Shown here: positions 53,429-61,173 of the stretch, piece after piece | Position numbering within the stretch: position 1 is the stretch's first letter | How the letters are laid out: every line of letters begins with the position of its first letter | NCBI RefSeq assembly: GCF_002975405.1 | Contig: NZ_PCPS01000002.1 | Span: 372,001 to 436,000 of the forward strand | DNA: 64,000 bases | From: Arthrobacter sp. MYb229 | GTDB taxonomy: Bacteria > Actinomycetota > Actinomycetes > Actinomycetales > Micrococcaceae | Direction of reading: 5' to 3' | Made by a program: the position numbers and the translations under genes | The notes under the pieces: model-generated | What the model was told of the DNA's origin: nothing | What the model saw: only the letters and a program-made list of their open reading frames with translations | Databases searched by the model: none

Positions 53429-55228
53429 CTATGCTCCCGAAATGCCTGCCGGTGCAGGTTCCGCGGTCTTGGCCATGGCTCGGACCGGCTTTTGCGGCGC
53501 GCGCCGCATCCCGGCCACGGCCACCGCGCATACGGAGGTCAGTACCAAGGCAATCGCCGGGGTGAGCGTGGTCCACGGGGCACGCTCCACGTAGCCGATT
53601 CCTTCGGCGAGCAGCAGGCCCCACTCCGGCATGGGCGGCTGCGCGCCGAGACCCAGGAAGCCGAGCGCGGCAAGCGCTAGGGCAACGCCCGGAAGGCGCA
53701 GCATGCCGTGGCGCAGCAGCGCCGGAAGCGTTGCGGGAAGAATATGCCGGGTGAAGATCTCGAAGCGTGACATCCCGGCCAGCGGAAGCCAGCGGATGTG
53801 GCCCATGGCCCGCGCCTCGTCGATCAGCGAGGCGGCATGCGCGGTCAGCGGCGGCCAGGTAACCCACAGCACCGCAAGCGCGGCTCCGCCGACGGAGGGG
53901 CCCATCAGCGCCGCAATGATCACCCCGGCAAGAATCGGCGGCGTGGCATTGGCGATTTCTGCCGGGCCGCGGGAGATGTCGCCGAGCACCGCCAGCAGCA
54001 GGCCGATGATGATGGCGCACAAGACGATCAACACCGCGGGGGTGATCGTCCCGAGCGTTCCATGGGCGACGCGTGCGAGCAGATCGCGTCCGCTGGAATC
54101 CGCACCGAAGGGCAAGAAGAGACTCGGCGCGGCCAGTCGTTGATGCTCAATCGCATAGGGGTCCCGGGGCAGGCCGAAGGCGAGGATCGCCAGCAGCGCG
54201 GAGCAGGTAATTATTGCGGTGAAGCGTGCGATCCGCCCATCGCCGCGCGCCTCGGGCGCCGGAGGCAGTGAGCCCGGTGGAAGCGGTCCGCCGCGCAACC
54301 AGCGCCTGGCCAACGCGGTGAGGGTGCCGATGAGCACCGCGGCCCCCGCCATGAGCAGCACCCCGGCCTGCAGGGCCGGGATGTCCTGGGCATTGGCCGA
54401 ACCGAGCAGATAGCGGCCGAGCCCGGGAATCGCGAATACCTGTTCCACGGCTACCGCGCCGCCGAGCAGGCCGATGAACACCAGACCCAGCTGATCGATG
54501 GTTGTCGCGGCCGCCCGGCGCAGCACCCCGGACAGGATGACCGGGGCGCCGGCTCCGGCCAGACGCCAGACGTTCACCCAGGGTTCCTCGCCGGCCCCGG
54601 AGATCGCATCCGCGAGCAAGCGTCCGAGCAGGCCTCCCGCGGGGATGCCAAGGGCAAGGGCCGGGAGGATGGCGGTCTCGAGGCCGGTCCAGCCGTAGGG
54701 CGGCAGCCAGCGCAGCTGCACCGAGACGATGACCAGCAGGATGCTTGCCAGCAGGAATTCGGGCAGTGCGGTCAGCGCGACGCCGACCGGCCCTGAACCG
54801 CGGTGCTCCAGGCCGCGCAGCGCACGCACCGCGGCCGGGGCGATCAGGCAGCTGGTGACGAGCAGCGCAACGATGATGGCGAAGGCGGTGAGCGTGGCGG
54901 AGACGGATACCGCCTGCCACACGCCCGGACCGATTTCGGCCCCGCTGACCCAGGAATTGCCCAGATCCCCGCGCAGCACCGCGGACCACCAGCGCAGGCT
55001 GGAGGCCAGCGGGCCGCCATCGAGCCCCAGCTGCTCACGGATTGCCGCCAGGGCTTCGGGCGTGGGCTCCAGTTCTGCGTAGCGCGCCCGCAGCACCGCG
55101 GCGGCCGGGTCGGTACGCGAGAGCCAAGGCAGGGCGCCGGCAATCAACAGCAGCACCACGCCGCTGAGCAGGCGTGAGACCAGGGAAAGCAGCTTGTTTT
55201 GCCGCCCGCCGGGACGTCTGTTTTTCAT
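53429..55228 (-). CDS. Fused dipeptide/nickel-type ABC permease (DppB-DppC fusion)
   Basis: At 599 aa this is about twice the length of a normal Dpp/Nik permease. The N-terminal half (about 1-320) resembles DppB: AAIREQLGLDGGPLASSLRW is like the DppB periplasmic segment, ending FAIPGLGRYLLGSANAQDIP. The C-terminal half (about 335-599) resembles DppC: LPFGADSSGRDLLARVAHGT and MSRFEIFTRHILPATLPALL, with FLGLGAQPPMPEWGLLLAEG. It is the last gene of the Zur-box operon after the binding protein and two ATPases. No second permease is present, so fusion supplies the heterodimer. Confidence 0.88.
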   Translation of the reverse strand: MKNRRPGGRQNKLLSLVSRLLSGVVLLLIAGALPWLSRTDPAAAVLRARYAELEPTPEALAAIREQLGLDGGPLASSLRWWSAVLRGDLGNSWVSGAEIGPGVWQAVSVSATLTAFAIIVALLVTSCLIAPAAVRALRGLEHRGSGPVGVALTALPEFLLASILLVIVSVQLRWLPPYGWTGLETAILPALALGIPAGGLLGRLLADAISGAGEEPWVNVWRLAGAGAPVILSGVLRRAAATTIDQLGLVFIGLLGGAVAVEQVFAIPGLGRYLLGSANAQDIPALQAGVLLMAGAAVLIGTLTALARRWLRGGPLPPGSLPPAPEARGDGRIARFTAIITCSALLAILAFGLPRDPYAIEHQRLAAPSLFLPFGADSSGRDLLARVAHGTLGTITPAVLIVLCAIIIGLLLAVLGDISRGPAEIANATPPILAGVIIAALMGPSVGGAALAVLWVTWPPLTAHAASLIDEARAMGHIRWLPLAGMSRFEIFTRHILPATLPALLRHGMLRLPGVALALAALGFLGLGAQPPMPEWGLLLAEGIGYVERAPWTTLTPAIALVLTSVCAVAVAGMRRAPQKPVRAMAKTAEPAPAGISGA

Positions 55229-55240
55229 CGGGCAGTTGCC

Positions 55241-56761
55241 TTACTCGGCGCCGAGCCGGGTGGTGGCGGTGATCAGCTGGCGCTCGCGCGGATCCCGTGA
55301 GGCATCCTGAAGGTCAGGAACTTCGCCCTGGATGACACGTTCGTGCAGCAGCGGAATTGCGGCATCGGTGCCCAGAATCCTGGCTTCGGCCAGCATGATC
55401 TGGTGCTGGCGTTCTTTGCCGGCTTCGGTTTCCGCGGCGGTCTCGATCCCCTGGTCAACTTCCGTAGAGCAGAGCTGGGAAATGGCGAAGCCGCCCTCGC
55501 AGCTGAAGTCCGAGGCGAAGTAGGCCACCGGATCCCCGGAGTCCAGCACGGTGGCGCGGGAGAGGATGAAGGCGTCAAATTTGCCGTCGAGGGCATCGGC
55601 TTCGATGTACTGGTATTCGCGCACATCTTGGCTCACCTCGAACCCGGCGGCTTCCAGCTGCTGTTCCAGCAGCACGGCGACCTCGGGAAGCTCCGCCCGA
55701 TCGGTGAAGGTGCCAAGATTGATCTTCACACCCTTCACCTTGGCCGGTTCCGCCCGGCCGGACAGCAGCTGCTGGTAGTCGGCGTCTTGGCGGTAGCCGG
55801 CCGCGTAGGGCAGGGCCGGGCCCAAGAGGCCGTCGGCGAGATCGGCCCGGTTCTCATAGACAGATCCGACGATGGCGGCGCGGTCGATGGCCTCGCGTGC
55901 CGCGGCGCGCACGGCCGGATCCTTAAATGGTCCTTGCTCGGTATTCAGGTAGAGCGTATTGGTGCGCGGCATCGGCACCTCGGTGAGCAGTTCCTGATCC
56001 ACCGAAGCGGCCTGCCCCGCCGGGATTGCCTCCACCACATCGGCTTCCCCGGTGCGCAGCGCCGCGGCGCGGGCGGTTCCGTCCGGGACGAACTTCACGT
56101 CGATGCCCGAAGCCTTGGCCGCCTCGCCCCAGTAGTCATCGAAGCGGTCCAGGGTGGCTCCGGAGACGCCGTCTACGGCCACGAGCTGGAACGGTCCGGT
56201 TCCCGTGCCCAGCGGGTTCACCCCGGATTCCGTGTAGGCGGCCGCGTCAAAGATGGCCAGCTGCGGGCTGGAGAGCCGCTGGGGCAGCAGCGGGTCCGGG
56301 TCGGCGGTGGTGATGCGAATGCCTTGCTCTCCGTGGGCTTCCACGCTCAGCTGCGTGCCGTTCAGGATGCGCGGTACCGGGGTGGAGTTGATCGCGCGGC
56401 GCAGCGAGTTCACCACCGATTCTGCGGTCAACGGCTGCCCGTTGTGGAAGCTGACGCCTTCACGAATGCTGAAGTTCCAGATCAGCTCTCCTTCACGGGT
56501 CCACTCGGTGGCCAGTCCAGCTACCGCGTCACCGGCATCATCCAGGTTGACCAGGGTTTCCGCGGCGGACCAGCGGGAGAGCTTAAAGGCGTCGTCGCTG
56601 AGCGGGCTGAGCCCGGAACGCGGCGGCTGCATATGCGCCACGGAGATGCGGTCCGCGGCGGCTTCTCCGGGGCTGGCGGTGGAAAAGCACCCGGTGAGCG
56701 TGAGTGCACCAACCAGGGGGAAGAGAATCAGTGCGAGGGATCTGGCACGTGGTCGAATCAT
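55241..56761 (-). CDS. ABC transporter substrate-binding lipoprotein (SBP_bac_5, Nik/Dpp/Cnt type)
   Basis: The 506-aa protein has a lipobox (LTLTGCFSTA) and a family 5 extracytoplasmic binding domain: REGVSFHNGQPLTAESVVNS, NPLGTGTGPFQLVAV, and TLYLNTEQGPFKDPAVRAAA. Family 5 proteins capture peptides, nickel complexes or opine-type metallophores. With the Zur-type operator ahead of the operon and metallophore-like biosynthesis genes across the gap, its ligand may be a metal-loaded chelator. It lies 18 bases downstream of the second ATPase gene. Confidence 0.88.
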   Translation of the reverse strand: MIRPRARSLALILFPLVGALTLTGCFSTASPGEAAADRISVAHMQPPRSGLSPLSDDAFKLSRWSAAETLVNLDDAGDAVAGLATEWTREGELIWNFSIREGVSFHNGQPLTAESVVNSLRRAINSTPVPRILNGTQLSVEAHGEQGIRITTADPDPLLPQRLSSPQLAIFDAAAYTESGVNPLGTGTGPFQLVAVDGVSGATLDRFDDYWGEAAKASGIDVKFVPDGTARAAALRTGEADVVEAIPAGQAASVDQELLTEVPMPRTNTLYLNTEQGPFKDPAVRAAAREAIDRAAIVGSVYENRADLADGLLGPALPYAAGYRQDADYQQLLSGRAEPAKVKGVKINLGTFTDRAELPEVAVLLEQQLEAAGFEVSQDVREYQYIEADALDGKFDAFILSRATVLDSGDPVAYFASDFSCEGGFAISQLCSTEVDQGIETAAETEAGKERQHQIMLAEARILGTDAAIPLLHERVIQGEVPDLQDASRDPRERQLITATTRLGAE

Positions 56762-56779
56762 AGGTTGTCTATTCCTTGG

Positions 56780-57466
56780 CTAATTGAGGCGACTTTGGGT
56801 GGGTGCACAGATGCGCACCGTGCGCGAACACCGCGCGGCAAGCTGGGGGTCATGGGTTACGAGAAGCAGCGCCACACCCGAAAGGGCTATGGTCGCGAGC
56901 AGATCGGCGGATACCGCACACGCAGTCTGCGGATCCAGGGCGCTGGTCGGTTCGTCGGCCACGAGCACCGCCGGGCGCACGGCCAAGGCCCGGGCAAGGG
57001 CCGCACGTTGTGCCTGGCCGCCGGAAAGCTGGCTCGGACGCCGCCCGAGCAGCGCCGGGTCAAAATGCGCGAGCTCGGTGGCTTGCGCTATCAGATGCTC
57101 GGCGGATTCACCTGGCAAGAGCCGCGCGATGGCATGTGCCATTGACTGGCGAATCGTCCAGCGCGGCACCAGGGCGGCCGCCGGATCTTGCGGAACTCCC
57201 TGCACCAGCCGGCGCCGCTCCGTGCAGACTAGCTTGTGCGGTGCGGCCCACTCGTGGCCCTGGACATTGATCCGGCCGGAGGATGGTGCGCGCAACCCGA
57301 GGACCATCTCGGCGAGCGTGGTTTTTCCGGATCCAGAGGCGCCCACTACGGCGATTGATTCACCGGCCGAAATCTCAAAAGTTGTCGGAGCGAGCACCTG
57401 CCGCTCCTTGGCGCCGCGCCCGTAGGTTGCGCTGACCTGCGCTACTTCCAGTACGGCCCGGCTCAT
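56780..57466 (-). CDS. ABC transporter ATPase (DppF/NikE type)
   Basis: The 228-aa ATPase has Walker A GASGSGKTTLAEMVLGL, signature QLSGGQAQRAALARALAVRP, Walker B VLVADEPTSALD and a THDPQ switch. The phrase VQGVPQDPAAALVPRWTI corresponds to the Q-loop part of DppF/NikE types. It is shorter than usual at its C-terminus, without the oligopeptide-transporter tail. It overlaps the first ATPase gene by four bases. Confidence 0.9.
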   Translation of the reverse strand: MSRAVLEVAQVSATYGRGAKERQVLAPTTFEISAGESIAVVGASGSGKTTLAEMVLGLRAPSSGRINVQGHEWAAPHKLVCTERRRLVQGVPQDPAAALVPRWTIRQSMAHAIARLLPGESAEHLIAQATELAHFDPALLGRRPSQLSGGQAQRAALARALAVRPAVLVADEPTSALDPQTACAVSADLLATIALSGVALLLVTHDPQLAARCSRTVRICAPTQSRLN

Positions 57467-58200
57467 GGCCGTGCTCGTTCCATGGTGGGCCCGGCGAGTT
57501 GGCAGATCTTCCCGGATTCCAGCGCGAGTCGACGAGTCGCCAGCGCATTGGCTACCGCAGGATCGTGCGTCACCACCACGAGCGTCTGCCGAGTGGTGAT
57601 GACACGGTCAAGCAGGGCCAGGGTCTGGTCCCGCGATTCGTGGTCCAGGGCGCTGGTTGGTTCGTCGGCGAGAATCAGCGGAGCATCGCTGAGCACTGCC
57701 AGCGCGACCGCAGCGCGTTGCGCCTGCCCGCCAGATAGTTCCGCGGGCCTGCGCTGGCTCAGTGCCGGGTCGGTCAGCCCCACGGCGTTCAGTGCCTCGT
57801 GGACCTGGCCGGCGTTTTTTCCGGTGACCTTGCGCAGCTGCCGCCCCAGCGGGAGAAGCGGGTGCAGAGCATCGAGCCCGCGCTGCGGAATGAATCCGAT
57901 GCGGGTGAAATTCGCCGTGCGGGTGCCGGTGAAAGCCAAGCCCGCGGCCCACCGTCCGGTGAGCGTGGCCAGCAGCAGGGACTTGCCGCTGCCCGAGGGG
58001 CCAGTGATGACAATGCGCTCGCCGGGGAACAGCGCAAGCTCATCGATTTCGAGCAGGGACTGCTGAGTTCGCGCAGCGACCACGCGGGCGTTTTTGAGGC
58101 GGATCAGTGGGTCGGATGGCGCAGCGAGCAGGGTGATGGGCTGTTGCCCAATCGCGTGGCCATCCGTGGCGTGCTGAGCGAGGGTGCTCTTAACTGTCAT
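57463..58200 (-). CDS. ABC transporter ATPase (DppD/NikD type), first gene of the Zur-box operon
   Basis: The 245-aa ATPase contains Walker A GPSGSGKSLLLATLTG, signature ELSGGQAQRAAVALAVLSDA and Walker B LILADEPTSALD, with THDPA. The ATG beginning MTVKSTLAQHATDG was chosen because the open codons upstream coincide with the metal-responsive operator. The start codon follows a -10-like GATAAT by ten bases and has no binding site, which suggests a leaderless mRNA. A His-containing N-terminus (QHATDGHAIGQQ) precedes the ABC core. Confidence 0.88.
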   Translation of the reverse strand: MTVKSTLAQHATDGHAIGQQPITLLAAPSDPLIRLKNARVVAARTQQSLLEIDELALFPGERIVITGPSGSGKSLLLATLTGRWAAGLAFTGTRTANFTRIGFIPQRGLDALHPLLPLGRQLRKVTGKNAGQVHEALNAVGLTDPALSQRRPAELSGGQAQRAAVALAVLSDAPLILADEPTSALDHESRDQTLALLDRVITTRQTLVVVTHDPAVANALATRRLALESGKICQLAGPTMERARP

Positions 58201-58202
58201 AA

Positions 58203-58217
58203 TGAGAATGATTATCA
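58203..58217 (-). promoter_or_regulatory. Zur-type operator overlapping the importer promoter
   Basis: On the minus strand TGATAATCATTCTCA forms a 7-1-7 palindrome with one mismatch. It matches the actinobacterial Zur/FurB pattern TGANAATNATTNTCA as I know it. The box contains the -10-like GATAAT, and TTGCGC lies 18 bases upstream. It ends two bases before the ATG. Iron-type DtxR/IdeR boxes look different (TTAGGTTAG...), so zinc is the more likely signal. Confidence 0.75.
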
Positions 58218-58414
58218 CTTAGATTAGACTATTGGCGCAAATCCTGCGTGGGCCCGCCGGGCAGCATTGCCTGCGGAGCAACTGCTTGGGGGCCGGCCGG
58301 CGACGCGCTCAGTGAATCCAGGAGAGGGCCGGGACCGTTCGGCAAGGCGTAGTTTCTGCAGGTATTCGTGGAATTTAGCAGTGGTCAGCTAGCGGAAAAC
58401 GAAAATCGACACTG

Positions 58415-58426
58415 AAACGTGCGTTT
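58415..58426. promoter_or_regulatory. AAACG-TG-CGTTT palindrome before the biosynthetic operon
   Basis: A short perfect palindrome lies about 110-120 bases ahead of the sbnA-like gene. It is next to GAAAACG words that partly resemble Zur half-sites. TTTAGACT near 58452 may act as a -10. The rest of the ~340-bp divergent region holds no gene. The assignment is weak. Confidence 0.3.
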
Positions 58427-58537
58427 TGCCAGCCAGTTCCGATCTTCCATGTTTAGACTTGCCAAACTGGGTAGCGGTGGAGGTCACACCGCATTCATTT
58501 GGCCAAGCACTTGTCAGCAGGATTTGTCACCGCCCGA

Positions 58538-59545
58538 ATGCGAGTAATGATCATGGATAGTGTAGGAACTTTGAGTCCGTTCAACTCACCAACGGTGAAA
58601 CTGGACAGGCTTTTTGGCACGCCTCGTGTTGAGGTTTTTGCAAAACTGGATTTGCTGCAGCTCTCCGGGAGCACCAAGGAACGCACCGCCGGTAGCCTGA
58701 TCGATGCCTTCATGCGATCGGGCCAGCTGCAGGCCGGCGGCATGGTCGTCGAGTCGACATCCGGAAATCTGGGCATCGCCTTATCCAGGCAGTGCGTGGT
58801 GCGCGGGATCAAATTCGTGGCTGTCGTCGACGAGAACGCCAATAAGTCGGCGTTGGAGATCATGCGCGCCTACGGTGCCGAGGTTTATCTGGTGCTTGAC
58901 CCGCCGGACGGGAACAAGCTCGCGGCCCGCCGCCGCCGGGTAGCGCAGCTGCTCGCCGACAATCCGGGCGCCGTGACAACCAACCAGTATGGTTCACCGC
59001 ATAACCCCGAGGCGCATTATTCAACCACCATGCCCGAAATCATGGAAGCGATGGACGGGCGTCTGGACATGCTCTTCGTCGCCACAAGCACCACCGGCAC
59101 TCTTCTCGGCTGCCAGCAGTACGTGCGCGAGCATGGCCTGGCCACGGAGCTGGTGGCCGTGGACGCGCTGGGTTCGGTGCTCTTCGGCGGCGACTCCGGC
59201 AACCGGCGGCTACCCGGACTCGGGGCAGGGATTGTCCCGGCGCTGGCCCTCCAATCCGAACCGGATCGAGTGTGCCGAATTCCGGAGATCCAGATGGTCC
59301 GCGGCTGCCGGCGGCTCGCCCGACGCGAAGGGATTCTCGCCGGAGCGTCAACCGGTGCGATTGTCTCCGCCATGGACCAGCTGCTCCCGGAGATTCCGGA
59401 TGGTTCACGCATCGCCTTCTTGGTTCACGACTCCGGGGTGCCCTACCTGCAAAGCGTCTACAACGATGACTGGGTCCGCGACAATCTGGGCGAGGAGCCG
59501 GATCTGGATTCTTCGCAGTCGTTGGAAGACTCTCCGGCCCGATGA
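58538..59545 (+). CDS. SbnA-like PLP enzyme (cysteine synthase family; diaminopropionate/aminopolycarboxylate synthesis)
   Basis: This fold-type II PLP enzyme (about 335 aa) has the PLP lysine in LSGSTKERTAGSLIDAF and the carboxylate loop VESTSGNLGIALSRQ. It also has a glycine loop-type segment (ATSTTGTLLGCQQYV) and a C-terminal GILAGASTGAIVSAM. It resembles SbnA, which joins O-phosphoserine with glutamate, more than biosynthetic cysteine synthase. Several starts are open (TTG 58499, ATG 58538, 58547, 58553), and none has a convincing site. It overlaps the next gene by four bases. Confidence 0.82.
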   Translation: MRVMIMDSVGTLSPFNSPTVKLDRLFGTPRVEVFAKLDLLQLSGSTKERTAGSLIDAFMRSGQLQAGGMVVESTSGNLGIALSRQCVVRGIKFVAVVDENANKSALEIMRAYGAEVYLVLDPPDGNKLAARRRRVAQLLADNPGAVTTNQYGSPHNPEAHYSTTMPEIMEAMDGRLDMLFVATSTTGTLLGCQQYVREHGLATELVAVDALGSVLFGGDSGNRRLPGLGAGIVPALALQSEPDRVCRIPEIQMVRGCRRLARREGILAGASTGAIVSAMDQLLPEIPDGSRIAFLVHDSGVPYLQSVYNDDWVRDNLGEEPDLDSSQSLEDSPAR

Positions 59546-61173
59546 CCCGCATTGCCATGATTGGCGGCGGCCCGAAGTGCCTGTTCGCGTTGCTTGAGCT
59601 CAACGACGCATTGACAAGCATTCAGGAAACTCCGGTTCGGGTTGACGTCTATGATCCTTATCCGCCGGGGGCCGGCAGGGTCTGGAATACCGGCCAGCCG
59701 CGTGAGCTGCGGCTGAACGTCAATTCCCGCATTATCGATGCGTCATCCACCCTGTGTCTGCAGAGCTTCGATCAGTGGCGGGCCGTTAGCGGCGAAAACG
59801 CTGGAGGGGAGGACACCTACCCCGCGAGAGCCCTGGTCGGGGAGTACTTGCGCGAGCAATTCGAGCGGCTCGTCGAAGACGGGTGCCTGAACCTGGCACA
59901 CCGGCCTTCGGTGGTCACGGGGATCGTGCGCCAGGGAGCGCAGTGGGAAGTTTTCTCCGAGCAAGGATCCGAACTCTACGATGAGGTGGTGCTCGCGACC
60001 GGGCACGGACTGGCCGGATACCGTTCGGAAGGCATGCTTGGCGGGGCGCTCAGCGCTACGCAACTGACGGTTGAACGCGAAGCCGATGCCATGGGCAAGG
60101 TGCCGCCGGGAAGCAAAGTTCTCATTCGCGGCGCGGCACTGACCGCCTATGACGTGGTCCTGGCCCTGACCGAGGGGAGGGGCGGGCGCTGGGAACAGGT
60201 AACGCGCAACGGGTTAGCCGCGGTGCGCTATCTTCCCGGTGGGCAAGAACCGGCGCGCATCACCATGACTTCGCGTAGCAATATCCCGATGAGCCCCAAA
60301 CCGCAGCGCATTCCAGGGCCGCTGCGCGAGGTTCTGGATGATTTCCGAACTCGCATTCGCCGATGGGGCGCGGCGAACGCGGCACCCAGCGGCAAAGCCA
60401 CGGACCGGCCCGAAGCTGATCTGGATGCGCTGTGGCAGATGCTGCTGGCTTGCGCCCTGCGGTGCGCGCGGCATAGCGGCATCCGCGCCTCCGCCACGGA
60501 GCTGTGCAACACCGTCCTAGCCGGACAGTCCCAGGCCTTTTCGGCCATCAATTCTCCCGCCGAAAAGCTGCGTGCGAGCCTCCGGGCCAACCGCAGAGTG
60601 GATCCTGCCACCCACGAATGGATCTGGTCCATTGTCTGGTCAGGACTTTATGCGCAGCTGGTTCAGGCGCTGTCCAGAATCCAGTGGCGTACCGGGGACC
60701 GCGAGCGGTTCAACCGCCTGGCCGCAAATCTCGAACGCATGGCTTTCGGACCGCCCGAGCCCACCGCGTTGAAGCTGCTGGCACTGTTCGATGCGGGAAT
60801 ACTTCACCAAGTACCTTTCGCCGATGCCGCAGCTACCGATGCGATAACGATCGATGCGGTGACCGCACCAGCAGGGGCGCTCAGCGGCCCGGCACCGGAG
60901 GGCCGTCCCGCTCATTCCTTGTTCGGCAGCCTGCTCGCCAATCAAGAAATCCAGATCCGCCGCGCAGAACGCGGGCTGCTGACGGACACCGACGGCACCT
61001 GCCTGAACGCCCGAGGCGAACGGAACGAATCGCTGGCTGCCCTGGGCAGGCCCACCGAAGACCCCACGCTGGGCCACGACACCTTGAACCGCGACCTGCA
61101 CCCGGAATACCGGGCTTGGGCTCAACGAATAGCAACGAAGATTACCTCCGCAAGCCAGAAAGTAGCTCCCTGA
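59542..61173 (+). CDS. FAD/NAD(P)-binding protein of the metallophore-like operon
   Basis: The 543-aa protein begins with a dinucleotide-binding motif (MTRIAMIGGGPKCLFALLEL). It continues with YDPYPPGAGRVWNTGQPREL and RLNVNSRIIDAS, matching the FAD-NAD(P)-binding family (NAD_binding_9-like), and a second nucleotide-type strand VLIRGAALTAYDVVLALTEG. The C-terminal third is helical with no motif I know. It overlaps both neighbours (ATGA and TGATG), so it is a core member of the operon. It could perform an oxidation (SbnB is absent) or an N-hydroxylation-like step. Confidence 0.78.
   Translation: MTRIAMIGGGPKCLFALLELNDALTSIQETPVRVDVYDPYPPGAGRVWNTGQPRELRLNVNSRIIDASSTLCLQSFDQWRAVSGENAGGEDTYPARALVGEYLREQFERLVEDGCLNLAHRPSVVTGIVRQGAQWEVFSEQGSELYDEVVLATGHGLAGYRSEGMLGGALSATQLTVEREADAMGKVPPGSKVLIRGAALTAYDVVLALTEGRGGRWEQVTRNGLAAVRYLPGGQEPARITMTSRSNIPMSPKPQRIPGPLREVLDDFRTRIRRWGAANAAPSGKATDRPEADLDALWQMLLACALRCARHSGIRASATELCNTVLAGQSQAFSAINSPAEKLRASLRANRRVDPATHEWIWSIVWSGLYAQLVQALSRIQWRTGDRERFNRLAANLERMAFGPPEPTALKLLALFDAGILHQVPFADAAATDAITIDAVTAPAGALSGPAPEGRPAHSLFGSLLANQEIQIRRAERGLLTDTDGTCLNARGERNESLAALGRPTEDPTLGHDTLNRDLHPEYRAWAQRIATKITSASQKVAP

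Noticed and set aside
55343-57145. 600-codon open frame on the plus strand
   Set aside because: It is the mirror of the binding-protein and ATPase genes on the minus strand; its translation has no domains and skewed composition, a common effect of high G+C.
60504-61172. N-terminal extension of the Y4yA-type gene
   Set aside because: These codons are another frame of the FAD/NAD(P) gene; the ATG overlapping its stop gives a normal-length decarboxylase.
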